A DNA stretch of 64,000 nt from CAIWHR01 sp963709525. GTDB taxonomy: Bacteria; Pseudomonadota; Gammaproteobacteria; Burkholderiales; Casimicrobiaceae. The notes beneath the pieces are model-generated. The model searched no databases. It saw only the letters and a program-made list of their open reading frames with translations, and was not told the origin of the DNA. Below, one piece after another: positions 8,294 through 16,706 of the stretch. Location of the stretch: the NCBI GenBank assembly GCA_963709525.1, contig CAVPXB010000009.1:186001-250000 (forward strand). The letters are read 5' to 3'. Every line of letters begins with the position of its first letter. Within the stretch, counting starts at the first letter, position 1. Position numbers and translations under genes: made by a program.

Positions 8294-8890
8294 ATGTTCA
8301 CGCTTCCGCAACTTCCCTACGCCGACACCGCGTTGGCCCCGATCATTTCCGCCAACACCCTGAGCTTTCACTACGGTAAGCACCACAAGACCTACGTCGA
8401 CAACCTGAACAACCTGGTCAAGGGCACGGCCTTTGAGGGCGCGACGCTGGAAAAGATCATCGCCGACGCCGCCGGCAAGGCCGACCAGGCCGCCGTCTTC
8501 AACAATGCGGCGCAGATCTGGAACCACACGTTCTACTGGAACAGCCTGAAGCCGAACGGCGGCGGCAAGCCCGTCGGCAAGCTGGCGCAGATGATCGACA
8601 GCGACCTGGGCGGCTACGACAACTTCAAGAAAGAGTTCGCAGCCACGACCGTCTCGCAGTTCGGATCCGGCTGGGGCTGGCTGGTGGTCGACGGCGGCAA
8701 GCTCAAGGTCGTCAAGACCGGCAACGCCGAAGTCCCGTTCACCAAGGGGCAGAAGCCGCTGCTGACGATCGACGTGTGGGAACACGCCTACTACCTCGAC
8801 TATCAGAACAAGCGGGCCGATTACGTCAATGCGCTGATCGACAAGCTGCTCAACTGGGATTTCGCCGCCGAGAACCTTGCCAAGGCCTGA
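8294..8890 (+). CDS. sodB: Superoxide dismutase, Fe-type
   Basis: A 198-residue Fe/Mn-family superoxide dismutase. The four metal ligands are His26 (SFHYGKHH), His78 (WNHTFYWN), Asp160 and His164 (DVWEHAYY). Gln74 in NNAAQIWNH and the phrase FGSGWGWL favour the iron-specific form. ATG 8294 has an AGGAG ten bases upstream and gives a standard cytoplasmic enzyme. However, a Tat-like leader is encoded in frame upstream with no stop between (8193-8293), so a longer exported form is possible. It sits 177 bases after dksA on the same strand. Confidence 0.93.
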   Translation: MFTLPQLPYADTALAPIISANTLSFHYGKHHKTYVDNLNNLVKGTAFEGATLEKIIADAAGKADQAAVFNNAAQIWNHTFYWNSLKPNGGGKPVGKLAQMIDSDLGGYDNFKKEFAATTVSQFGSGWGWLVVDGGKLKVVKTGNAEVPFTKGQKPLLTIDVWEHAYYLDYQNKRADYVNALIDKLLNWDFAAENLAKA

Positions 8891-9206
8891 AGACCGCAAC
8901 AGCGCGAGTCCGCGCTTTCCCGACGCGCGCCGGTTTGACCCGCGCCGGCAGTCCGCAGGCTGGCCCTGGCACCGGAATCGTTGCGATTTGGGTGGCAGGG
9001 CCGGCGTCCTTGGCGTGCCCTTCGTCTGCGGCGTTCCGCTGGCGGCGCGGCCACCGACGCCGCCTGCGGAACACCGGGGCGGACCCCCAGGGCGTCTTGT
9101 GATCCGTCTATGACGGGAACATAATCGACAACCCGCCAGGCATGGCGCCGCGCCTTGTGTGCGTGACGCCGTCCGTCGGATTCCTGCCCCCACAATCCCA
9201 CGCACC
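8891..9206 (+). other. 316-base intergenic region
   Basis: No credible gene or RNA is seen. The middle is GC-rich with short imperfect inverted repeats (around 9025-9080). The only readable signal is the promoter at 9097-9125 for the STAS/hslV genes. A sodB terminator with a T-run is not visible. Confidence 0.6.
9097..9125 (+). promoter_or_regulatory. Sigma-70 promoter for the STAS protein/hslV
   Basis: TTGTGA at 9097-9102 and CATAAT at 9120-9125 with exactly 17 bases between. The predicted start of transcription is about 75 bases before the STAS-protein ATG. Confidence 0.55.
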
Positions 9207-10472
9207 ATGGGTTTCTTTTCCAAATCCACGCCCAAGAAGCCGGCACCGGTCCGACCCGATGTGCGGCCCGCTGCTCCGGCGCCTGCGCAACAGGCGTCGG
9301 CGCACGCCGTGGCGGCCCATCTCGTGGGCAAAGCGGGGGCCGTGGCCGACCGGCGACCCGCGGAGCCGGTGCCCGAGGGGGTGACCGCCGCCGACGTCAG
9401 CATGATCGAGTGGGCGTCGCCCGGCCAGCCGGCGTTCGAGGTCGCCACCGCCAATCCCGGCCTGTGCGAGGCGCTGGAGAACGCTGCGCTCCTCTACGCC
9501 AGCGGCAAGCCGGACCTCGCGCGCTCGACTCTCGAGCATGCGGTGCAGGCCGATCACGATGCGCGCACGTCGCCGCTGGCGTGGCTCGCGCTGTTCGACC
9601 TGCTGCAACGCGCGGGAGACCGCCCGGCCTTCGATCGCGTGGCAATGCTCTTTGCGGTGCAGTTCGAGCGCAGCGCGCCGGCATGGGAAAGCCGCACGGT
9701 AGTGGCGGCCGGACCGCGCGCGGTCCCCGGCGGGTACATCGCCCTCTCCGGCAAGCTCGGGGCGGGCCATGCGCCCCAGATCGACGCCATACAGCGCGCG
9801 GTCGCCAAGCAGATCCCGAAGGCGCGCCTCGATCTCTCCAAGGCCATCGGTTTCGACGAGGCTGGCGCGAGGCTGTTGGCCGATGCCCTGGGTGCCGCGC
9901 GTCGCGCCAGGTTTTCCCTCGAGATTCAGCACCCGGAAATGCTGCGGCCGGCACTGGAAACCGCGGTGCGCCTCGGTCGCGAAGGTGGCGAGAGCGCGTG
10001 GCTCCTGTCGCTCGAGTTGTTGCAATGGCAAAACGACCGGATGGCGTTCGAGGATCGGGCGATCGAATTCGCCGTTGCGTTCGAGCTCTCGCCCCCTTCC
10101 TGGGAGTCCCCGCCCGTCGCTGCGGCCGCCGGCAGCGCGGATGCGGCGCCGGCGGCGATCGCCGCTGCGCTGGTTGCGGACACCGGGACGGCACCCGAAA
10201 CCGAGATGCTGCAATGGTCCGGCACGATGCTGGGGCCGACTTCACCGCAGCTCGCGACGTTGCTGGCGTTTGCGCGCGGGCGCACGATGGTCCCCATCGA
10301 CATGACGGGCGTCGAGCGCATCGATTTCGTATGCGCAGGCGCGCTGCTCAACGCGGTCACCGCCGTGGAAACGCAACGCAAGTCGGTGCAGATCATCGGC
10401 GTCTCGCCCATCATCCGCGCGTTGCTGCTGCTGCTCGGCATTTCCCCCCGGCATTTCGTCAAGCGGGACTAG
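9207..10472 (+). CDS. STAS-domain protein with internal helical repeats
   Basis: A 421-residue protein without signal peptide. After a Pro/Ala-rich N-terminus (MGFFSKSTPKKP...) come helical segments that recur: LAWLALFDLLQRAGDRPAFDRVAMLFAVQFERSAPAWE-like at about residues 125-165 and again at about 270-300. These flank STAS-like beta/alpha segments, one around 185-250 and a second at the C-terminus (DMTGVERIDFVCAGALLNAV). STAS proteins usually act in anti-anti-sigma switches or as lipid/transport accessories. The start is ATG 9207; an upstream ATG at 9159 lacks homology-like sequence. It lies one base upstream of hslV, so the two are co-transcribed. The precise role is unknown. Confidence 0.75.
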   Translation: MGFFSKSTPKKPAPVRPDVRPAAPAPAQQASAHAVAAHLVGKAGAVADRRPAEPVPEGVTAADVSMIEWASPGQPAFEVATANPGLCEALENAALLYASGKPDLARSTLEHAVQADHDARTSPLAWLALFDLLQRAGDRPAFDRVAMLFAVQFERSAPAWESRTVVAAGPRAVPGGYIALSGKLGAGHAPQIDAIQRAVAKQIPKARLDLSKAIGFDEAGARLLADALGAARRARFSLEIQHPEMLRPALETAVRLGREGGESAWLLSLELLQWQNDRMAFEDRAIEFAVAFELSPPSWESPPVAAAAGSADAAPAAIAAALVADTGTAPETEMLQWSGTMLGPTSPQLATLLAFARGRTMVPIDMTGVERIDFVCAGALLNAVTAVETQRKSVQIIGVSPIIRALLLLLGISPRHFVKRD

Positions 10473-10473
10473 T

Positions 10474-11019
10474 GTGGAATCCTTTCACGGCACCACGATT
10501 CTCTCGGTGCGACGCGGCGGCGGTGTTGCGCTCGGCGGCGACGGCCAGGTGACGCTCGGCAACATCGTCGTCAAGGCCACCGCGCGCAAGGTGCGCAGAT
10601 TGCACAACGATCGCGTGCTCGCCGGGTTCGCCGGGGCGACTGCCGACGCGTTCACGCTGTTCGAGCGCTTCGAAGCCAAGCTCGACAAGCACCAGGGGCA
10701 TCTCACCCGCGCTGCCGTCGAACTGGCGAAGGACTGGCGCTCGGACCGAATCCTGCGCCGGCTCGAAGCCATGCTCGCGGTTGCCGACGCCACGGCGTCG
10801 CTGATCATCACCGGCACCGGTGACGTCCTGGAGCCGGAGCACGGCATCGTCGCCATCGGCTCCGGCGGTCCCTATGCGCAGGCGGCAGCACGCGCATTGC
10901 TCCTGCACAGTGAACTGTCGGCGGCCGCCATCGTCAAACAGGCGCTGACCATCGCGGGGGATCTTTGCATTTACACCAACCAGAACCACGTCATCGAAGT
11001 GCTGGAAGCATCGGCGTGA
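10474..11019 (+). CDS. hslV: ATP-dependent protease subunit HslV (peptidase)
   Basis: A 181-residue N-terminal-nucleophile threonine peptidase, the proteolytic core of the HslVU (ClpQY) protease. The catalytic Thr7 is exposed after removal of a short propeptide (HG-TTILSVRR). GDGQVTLGN, FAGATADAF, the Lys in RKVRR and AIGSGGPYAQAAARALL are all present. The start codon is GTG 10474, one base after the STAS-protein stop. The ATPase partner hslU normally follows directly, but the next 226 bases are non-coding and an unrelated monooxygenase follows; hslU must be elsewhere or absent. Confidence 0.95.
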   Translation: MESFHGTTILSVRRGGGVALGGDGQVTLGNIVVKATARKVRRLHNDRVLAGFAGATADAFTLFERFEAKLDKHQGHLTRAAVELAKDWRSDRILRRLEAMLAVADATASLIITGTGDVLEPEHGIVAIGSGGPYAQAAARALLLHSELSAAAIVKQALTIAGDLCIYTNQNHVIEVLEASA

Positions 11020-11104
11020 GCCACCCGGCGAGGGGCCGGCGTCGTGATGTCGAGGCGAATCGAGCTTACATCGCCGCCGGCCGTGCGCCCGTCTCGGGTC
11101 GCAT

Positions 11105-11165
11105 CCCCGACCGGTGGTCGGGGCCCCTGCTCCGCGTCGACGGTCGCCCCACGCTCCGCGTGGGG
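11105..11165 (+). other. Two adjacent GC-rich hairpins between hslV and the UbiH-family gene
   Basis: CCCCGACC (11105-11112) pairs with GGTCGGGG (11116-11123) around a 3-base loop. CCCCACGC (11147-11154) pairs with GCGTGGGG (11158-11165) around another 3-base loop. There is no T-run after either, so they are not classical terminators. They fill the space where hslU would be expected. Confidence 0.6.
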
Positions 11166-11245
11166 ATCGACGGTCAGGTGAATGCCGAGGGGCGGCCGAC
11201 GGGGCCGGCGGTTCGATCCGTCCGGTGGGTGCGGAGGCCGCAAGC

Positions 11246-12439
11246 GTGACCGACGCGGGCTGCGCGACGGTGCGCCATTGCGATGTGCTGGTGGCCGGTG
11301 CCGGTCTCGTGGGCCTGGCACTCGCTCCTGCGCTCGCCCGCGCCGGCCTCGACGTCGTGCTGGCCGATCGCGCGCAGCCGCGCGCGCCGGATCCCGATCC
11401 CGCGACCTGGGACCTGCGCGTCTACGCGATCAGCCCGGGGAGTGCCACGTTCCTGCGCTCACTGGGGGCGTGGCAGGCGCTCGACGGCGAGCGCGTAGCC
11501 CCGGTCGAAGCGATGCGGGTTGCTGGAGACGACGGCGCCGTGCTCAATTTTTCGGCGTACGAGAGCGGCGTCCGGGCGCTGGCGTGGATCGTCGAGGAAC
11601 GTGCGTTGAGGTCCGCGTTGTTGCCGCAGGTGCATGCGGCGGGGGTCGACATCATCGCGCCCTGCGCGTTCGATGCGATCGAGTGGACGGCAGAGGCAGG
11701 CGTGCTGACGCAACCTGACGGCAGCCAGGTCGTCGCCCGGCTGGTCGTCGGCGCCGACGGCCTGCGCTCCGGCGTGCGCAAGGCGGCGGGCATCGACGTC
11801 GCGCCGCGACCCTATGGGCAGACCGGCGTGGTCGCCAATTTCCACTGCGAGCGCGCCCACCACGGACGGGCGCACCAGTGGTTCCGCCCCGATGGCAGCA
11901 TCCTGGCCTGGCTGCCGTTGCCGGGTCGGCGCATGTCGATGGTCTGGTCGGCTCCGGAGCCATTGGCGAACGAACTGCTGGCGCTCGATCCCGCCGGCCT
12001 CGCGGCGCGCGTTGCTTCCGCGGGGCGTCAGGCGCTCGGCGATCTCGTCTGCATTACGCCAGCCGCCGGTTTCCCGCTGCAGTTCATGCGGCCGCAGGCG
12101 GTCATCGCGCACCGGATGGTGTTGGTCGGCGACGCTGCACATGGCGTGCATCCGCTGGCGGGGCAGGGCGTCAATCTCGGATTTGGCGATGCCGAAGCGC
12201 TGGCGACGGTGCTGCGCGAACGGGGGCCGGTGGCGGATCCGGGCGCGCCGATTCTGTTATCCCGCCATGCGCGCCGCCGCGCCGAGCCGGTGCTGGCCAT
12301 GCAAGCTTTGACCGACAACCTCGCACGCCTGTTTGGCGATTCCGCGCCTTGGGCCAAGACGGCGCGCAACCTGGGCATGGCTGCCGTGGAGCGCCTGGCG
12401 CCCGCCAGGCGGCTGCTCGCGCGATCGGCGTTGCGCTAA
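11246..12439 (+). CDS. UbiH/UbiF/COQ6-family FAD-dependent monooxygenase
   Basis: A 397-residue class A flavoprotein hydroxylase of the ubiquinone-biosynthesis type. It shows the N-terminal FAD motif VLVAGAGLVGLALA, the second FAD/NADPH motif LVVGADGLRSGVRKAAGI and the third FAD motif VGDAAHGVHPLAGQGVNLGF. The family adds ring hydroxyls to polyprenyl-benzoate intermediates; which position cannot be fixed from sequence (UbiH, UbiF, UbiI or a VisC-like member). The start is GTG 11246, preceded by GGAGG nine bases upstream; a longer in-frame extension to 11114 runs through intergenic hairpins and is unlikely. dsbC follows 32 bases downstream. Confidence 0.88.
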   Translation: MTDAGCATVRHCDVLVAGAGLVGLALAPALARAGLDVVLADRAQPRAPDPDPATWDLRVYAISPGSATFLRSLGAWQALDGERVAPVEAMRVAGDDGAVLNFSAYESGVRALAWIVEERALRSALLPQVHAAGVDIIAPCAFDAIEWTAEAGVLTQPDGSQVVARLVVGADGLRSGVRKAAGIDVAPRPYGQTGVVANFHCERAHHGRAHQWFRPDGSILAWLPLPGRRMSMVWSAPEPLANELLALDPAGLAARVASAGRQALGDLVCITPAAGFPLQFMRPQAVIAHRMVLVGDAAHGVHPLAGQGVNLGFGDAEALATVLRERGPVADPGAPILLSRHARRRAEPVLAMQALTDNLARLFGDSAPWAKTARNLGMAAVERLAPARRLLARSALR

Positions 12440-12471
12440 ACTCCTCGCGCCGCAATCCTCCGGAGAAGCTC

Positions 12472-13299
12472 ATGACCTTGAAACAACTGCGCCTCGCTCT
12501 TTGTGCTGCCACGCTCGCGATGGCGAGCGGGACCCTGCTGCTGGCCCCTTCGGCCGGCGCACAAACGGCGACCAAGCCCGCTGCGGGGCCTGCGGCGCAG
12601 CCCGCCGGCGGCGACGCCGCCATTGCGGCGCTCAAGAAGACCATGGAGCAGAAGTTCCCGGGCGCGAGTATCCGCGGCATCATCAAGTCGCCGTACTTCG
12701 GGCTCTACGAGGTGCAGGTCGACGACCAGATGGTCTACACCGATACCAGGGCCGCCTACGTGCTGGTGGGTTCGATCTACGATACCGAGACCAAGCGCAA
12801 TCTCACCGAGGCGCGGCAACGCGAACTGAACCGCGTCGCGTTCTCGAGCCTGCCGCTCGAGCTCGCGATCAAGAAGGTCAAGGGCACCGGCGAGCGCAAG
12901 CTGGCGGTGTTTTCCGACGCCGATTGCCCGTTCTGCTCCCGCCTCGAGAACGACCTCAAGGCCATCGACAACGTCACGATCTACACCTTCCTCTATCCGA
13001 TCGACCAGCTGCATCCGGATGCGGCGCGCAAGTCCCGGAAGATCTGGTGTGCACCGGACAAGCAGAAGGCATGGGACGAGTTCTTCGCCTCGGGCAAGCT
13101 GCCCGACAACGCCGGCGATTGCGACAATCCCGTGACCACGACCGCCGAGCTGGGGGCGAAGCTGCGCGTCACCGCGACGCCGACGCTGGTCTTCGCCGAT
13201 GGCTCGCTGGTCCCGGGCGCGTTGCCGGCAGCGCAGATCGAAGCGCAACTCAAGCAGTCCGAAGCCGACGCGAAAAAGCCCGCGGCGCAGAAGAAATAG
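12472..13299 (+). CDS. dsbC: Thiol:disulfide interchange protein DsbC
   Basis: A 275-residue periplasmic disulfide isomerase. A signal peptide is followed by a cleavage region at SAGA-Q (about residue 30), a low-complexity Ala/Pro linker, the N-terminal dimerisation domain (KKTMEQKFPGASIRGI...) and a thioredoxin fold with active site Cys152-Pro-Phe-Cys155 in DADCPFCSRLE. The cis-Pro loop VTATPTLVF is present. A second Cys pair (WCAPDK... and GDCDN) is also typical of DsbC. The C-terminal tail is Lys/Ala-rich. A GGAGA ribosome-binding site precedes ATG 12472. It sits 32 bases after the UbiH-family gene, a pairing common in betaproteobacteria. Confidence 0.93.
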   Translation: MTLKQLRLALCAATLAMASGTLLLAPSAGAQTATKPAAGPAAQPAGGDAAIAALKKTMEQKFPGASIRGIIKSPYFGLYEVQVDDQMVYTDTRAAYVLVGSIYDTETKRNLTEARQRELNRVAFSSLPLELAIKKVKGTGERKLAVFSDADCPFCSRLENDLKAIDNVTIYTFLYPIDQLHPDAARKSRKIWCAPDKQKAWDEFFASGKLPDNAGDCDNPVTTTAELGAKLRVTATPTLVFADGSLVPGALPAAQIEAQLKQSEADAKKPAAQKK

Positions 13300-13349
13300 C
13301 GCGCTGCCGACGTTCACGGCGCGCATCCCGCAAGCGAAAGGAATCCGGC

Positions 13350-14417
13350 ATGGCGATCATCGATTTCCTGAAAAAGCAGTTCGTCGACATCATCGAGTGG
13401 ACCGACGACTCGCGCGACACGCTGTCGTTCCGTTTTCCCGACGAGGACAAGGAGATCAAGAACGGCGCGCAGCTCATCGTGCGCGAGTCGCAGGCGGTGC
13501 AGTTCGTCTACCTGGGCGAGTTCGGCGACACCTTCGGCCCGGGCAAGCACACGCTCACCACCGACAACATCCCGATCCTCACCAACCTCAAGAGCTGGAA
13601 GTACGCGCTGGAGAGCCCGTTCAAGGCCGACGTCTACTACGTCGTCACGCGCGTGTTCACCGGCAACAAGTGGGGCACCGCCAACCCGGTGATGATGCGC
13701 GACCAGGATTTCGGCATCGTCCGCCTGCGCGCCTACGGCACCTACGATTTCCGCGTTTCCGACGTGAAGAAGTTCCTGAAGGAGGTCGCGGGCACCGACA
13801 ACCATTTCCGGCTCGACGAGTTCGCCGACACCATGCGCTCGCGCCTGGTCAGCGTGTTCTCCGACGCGCTGGCCGAATCGAAGATCCCCGCGCTCGACGT
13901 CGCGGCGCGCTACGCCGAGCTGGGCGAGGCGCTGCTGCCGCTGATCAACCCGATCATCGGCGACAAGTACGGGCTGACGATGACGTCGTTCGTCGTCGAG
14001 AACGTGTCGGTGCCGCCGGAGGTCGAGCAGGCGATCGACAAGCGCTCGAGCATGGCGGCGGTGGGCAACCTCAACGACTACGTCAAGTTCCAGATGGCGC
14101 AGGGCATGGAGAAGGGCGGCGCCGGCGCGGGTGGAATGGCGGCCGAAATGGCCGTGGGCATGGCGATGGCGCAGCAGATGATGACCCAGACCGGCGGCCT
14201 GATGGGGCAGGCGACGCCGGGCATTGCCGCGCCGCCGCCCGCTGCGGCCGCCGGGGGAGCGCCGGACTTGCTCACGCCGGCGCAGGTGGCGCAGCTGCTC
14301 GGCGTCGCCGAGACCGACGTGATGGCGAGCCTCGAATCCGGCGACCTCAAGGGCAAGCGCATCGGCACGCAGTGGCGGATCACGCGTGCCGCGGTCGACT
14401 CCTTCCTCAAGTCCTGA
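13350..14417 (+). CDS. SPFH-domain protein with C-terminal HTH (excisionase-type) module
   Basis: A 355-residue protein: an SPFH/Band-7 domain over about residues 1-240 (IIEWTDDSRDTLSFRFP, a long FGPGKHTLTTDNIP strand region, and the helix EFADTMRSRLVSVFSDALAE), a low-complexity Met/Ala/Gly linker (about 255-295) and a C-terminal module LLTPAQVAQLLGVAETDV...KGKRIGTQWRI. The last resembles helix-turn-helix 17/excisionase DNA-binding domains. It is the virion-core-protein-like bacterial SPFH type. The adjoining zinc-ribbon membrane protein is a recurrent partner of this family. Role unknown; membrane-stress scaffolding is a reasonable guess. No transmembrane helix is evident. Confidence 0.82.
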   Translation: MAIIDFLKKQFVDIIEWTDDSRDTLSFRFPDEDKEIKNGAQLIVRESQAVQFVYLGEFGDTFGPGKHTLTTDNIPILTNLKSWKYALESPFKADVYYVVTRVFTGNKWGTANPVMMRDQDFGIVRLRAYGTYDFRVSDVKKFLKEVAGTDNHFRLDEFADTMRSRLVSVFSDALAESKIPALDVAARYAELGEALLPLINPIIGDKYGLTMTSFVVENVSVPPEVEQAIDKRSSMAAVGNLNDYVKFQMAQGMEKGGAGAGGMAAEMAVGMAMAQQMMTQTGGLMGQATPGIAAPPPAAAAGGAPDLLTPAQVAQLLGVAETDVMASLESGDLKGKRIGTQWRITRAAVDSFLKS

Positions 14418-14444
14418 TCCGCCGCTGGCCGACGTGCGCCGATC

Positions 14445-15536
14445 GTGACCGAAACCGTCGCGCTGTCCAAATTCGCCTGCCCGGCCTGCGGCGGCGAAGC
14501 CAACTGGAATCCGGCCAGGCAGAAACTCGTCTGCCCGTTCTGCGGCACCGAGTCGCCCGGCAAGCTCGAGTCCGACGGCACGCTGGTCGAGCACGATCTC
14601 GCGGCCGCGCTGCGCGGCATCGGCGACGACCAGCGTGGCTGGAAAGCCGACAAGCGCCAGGTCAAATGCCAAAGCTGCCAGGCGATCTCGGTGCTCGATC
14701 CCAAGCGGCAGGCACAGAACTGCGAGTTTTGCGGCTCCGCGCAGCTCGTCGCCTACGACGAAGAAAAGCCCGCGTTCCGTCCCGAGTCCGTCCTTCCGTT
14801 CACGGTCAGCGAGCCGCAGGCCCGCGACCGCATCCGCGCGTGGTACGGCAAGCTTTGGCTGGCGCCGAACGCGCTCAAGAAGAAGGCATTGACCGACACC
14901 GTGCGCGGCATCTATCTGCCGTACTGGACCTTCGACGCGCACGTCGACGCTGCGTGGACGGCTGAAGCGGGACACTACTACTACACCACCGAGACGTACA
15001 CGCAGAACGGCCAGACCCGCACGCGCCAGGTGCGACAGGTGCGCTGGGAGCCGGCCGCAGGAAGGCTGCAGCACTTCTTCGACGACGATCTCGTCTGCGC
15101 GTCGGTCGGGATTCACCCGGCGCTGTTGCGCGGTATCGAACCCTTCCCGACGCAAGACCTGAAACCCTACGACGCCGGCTACCTCGCAGGCTGGGTGGTC
15201 GAGCGCTACCAGATCGACCTCGTGGCCGCGGCGCAGCGTGCACGCGAGGTGATGGACCAGAAGTTGCAGTCGCTGTGCGCGCGCGAGATCCCCGGCGATA
15301 CCTATCGCAACCTCTCGGTGCGTGCCGACTATTCGGGACAGACGTTCAAGCACATCCTGTCGCCGGTGTGGCTGCTGTCCTACACCTATGGCAAAAAGGC
15401 GTTCCAGTGCGTGATCAACGGCGTCACCGGCGCGATACAGGGCGAGTATCCGAAGAGCCCGTGGAAGGTCGCGTTGCTGGTGCTGGCGATCTTCGTCGTC
15501 GTGGTCATCGTCATGTCGGCCTCCGGAGGGCGCTGA
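14445..15536 (+). CDS. Zinc-ribbon membrane protein partnered with the SPFH protein
   Basis: A 363-residue protein with two consecutive zinc ribbons (CPACGG...CPFCGTE at about residues 10-30, then CQSCQ...CEFCGS at about 75-100), a central alpha/beta region (YLPYWTFDAHV; HYYYTTETYTQNGQTR) and one C-terminal transmembrane helix (ALLVLAIFVVVVIVMSA). Family members are often misannotated as primosomal protein N'/helicase because of the zinc ribbons; no helicase motifs exist here. The start codon is GTG 14445, 27 bases after the SPFH gene, so the two are an operon. A membrane-anchored complex is inferred. Confidence 0.8.
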   Translation: MTETVALSKFACPACGGEANWNPARQKLVCPFCGTESPGKLESDGTLVEHDLAAALRGIGDDQRGWKADKRQVKCQSCQAISVLDPKRQAQNCEFCGSAQLVAYDEEKPAFRPESVLPFTVSEPQARDRIRAWYGKLWLAPNALKKKALTDTVRGIYLPYWTFDAHVDAAWTAEAGHYYYTTETYTQNGQTRTRQVRQVRWEPAAGRLQHFFDDDLVCASVGIHPALLRGIEPFPTQDLKPYDAGYLAGWVVERYQIDLVAAAQRAREVMDQKLQSLCAREIPGDTYRNLSVRADYSGQTFKHILSPVWLLSYTYGKKAFQCVINGVTGAIQGEYPKSPWKVALLVLAIFVVVVIVMSASGGR

Positions 15537-15589
15537 TACGCCGTTCTGCCTTTGGTGACCGTGGTGCGAAAACAGGGGCTTTCGCGATA

Positions 15590-15964
15590 ATGCTTAACCG
15601 TGGGTCCACGCTCTCGCGTTCCTGCGTGCGGTTCGTCGCGGGACTCGGGATTGCGATCGATGCTGCGCTCTTCGTCTTCAAGGCCCCCGGCCCGTTCACC
15701 TGGTCGACGCACCTGTTCGCGCTGTGGCTGATGCTGGCGTGGATCGTCGCGCTCGTTCTGGCATGGCGGCCCAACCCGTCGGGCCTGGTCCACGGCGTGC
15801 TGGCGTGTGCGGCGTTCGAGGCGCTGGCGTTCTACCTGGCATTCGTCGCGCCCGGGGGATCGACCGCGGCGCTGATCTATGCGGTCAAGCCGGTATGGCA
15901 GCTGGGACTGCTGCTGCTTGCGATCATCGGCGGAATTCTCGTCGCACGCCACCGTAACAAGTGA
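15590..15964 (+). CDS. Small integral membrane protein of unknown function
   Basis: 124 residues with four predicted transmembrane helices (about 10-28, 35-60, 68-90 and 98-118), a basic N-terminus and a basic end (ARHRNK). I recognise no family. It follows the zinc-ribbon gene by 53 bases and precedes the SDR gene by 13, so it may be part of the same transcript. The start ATG 15590 is the first that gives a membrane-only protein; a longer in-frame extension overlaps the previous gene. Confidence 0.6.
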   Translation: MLNRGSTLSRSCVRFVAGLGIAIDAALFVFKAPGPFTWSTHLFALWLMLAWIVALVLAWRPNPSGLVHGVLACAAFEALAFYLAFVAPGGSTAALIYAVKPVWQLGLLLLAIIGGILVARHRNK

Positions 15965-15977
15965 AGGGCAGGAAATC

Positions 15978-16703
15978 ATGCATGCAGCGATCGTCACCGG
16001 AGTGTCGCGGGGATTGGGCGAAGCCCTCGCGGTGGCGCTCCTCGCCCGCAGCGCTCACGTGCTGGGTGTCGGGCGGAAGTCGAGCCCGCGCCTTCGCGGC
16101 AACCGCTACGGTTTTGTGGTCTGCGATCTCGCGCAACCGTCGGCGATCGCCGCCACGGTCGAGCCTGCGCTGCGCGCCCTGGCGGCGCTGCCCCTTTCCG
16201 CCGTCACGCTGATCAACAACGCCGCGGTGGCAACGCCGATCGGCCGCACGGGCCAGCTGGATGTCGATGCGGTGGCAGAGGCGTTTGCCACCAACGTGAC
16301 CGCGCCGCTCGCACTCGCCGGCCTGTTCCTGAAGCATTTCGACGAGCGACTGGAGCGCAGGATCGTCAACATCTCTTCCGGTGCGGCGCAGACCGCCATT
16401 CCGGGCAGCGCGGTCTATTGCATGTCCAAGGCAGCGCTGGAGATGCTGACCCGGGCGATCGCCGCCGACCACGCGTCGCCCCGTTTCCGCTGCATCGCGC
16501 TGCGCCCCGGCATTTTCGACACCGGAATGCAGGCGTTGCTGCGCGAGCAGGACCCCGCAATCTTTCCCAGTGCGCCGATGTTTCGCGGCTTCAAGGACAG
16601 TGGTGCATTGAAGGATGCGGCGGCGGTTGCGGTGAGGATTGTCGAACGCCTGGTTGCCGCACCGGTCGATCACGGGCGGATCTACCTGCACACCGACCTC
16701 TGA
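15978..16703 (+). CDS. Short-chain dehydrogenase/reductase
   Basis: A 241-residue SDR: the NADP(H) motif TGVSRGLG at the very N-terminus, the NNAA motif, and the catalytic Ser/Tyr-x3-Lys in NISSGAAQTAIPGSAVYCMSK. It resembles benzil/sepiapterin-reductase-like SDRs (short N-terminus, IRPG-type end ALRPGIFDTGMQ), suggesting an NADPH carbonyl reductase, but the substrate is not known. AGGAAA precedes ATG 15978. It converges with the HAD gene 4 bases away on the opposite strand, with no terminator between. Confidence 0.85.
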   Translation: MHAAIVTGVSRGLGEALAVALLARSAHVLGVGRKSSPRLRGNRYGFVVCDLAQPSAIAATVEPALRALAALPLSAVTLINNAAVATPIGRTGQLDVDAVAEAFATNVTAPLALAGLFLKHFDERLERRIVNISSGAAQTAIPGSAVYCMSKAALEMLTRAIAADHASPRFRCIALRPGIFDTGMQALLREQDPAIFPSAPMFRGFKDSGALKDAAAVAVRIVERLVAAPVDHGRIYLHTDL

Positions 16704-16706
16704 TCG

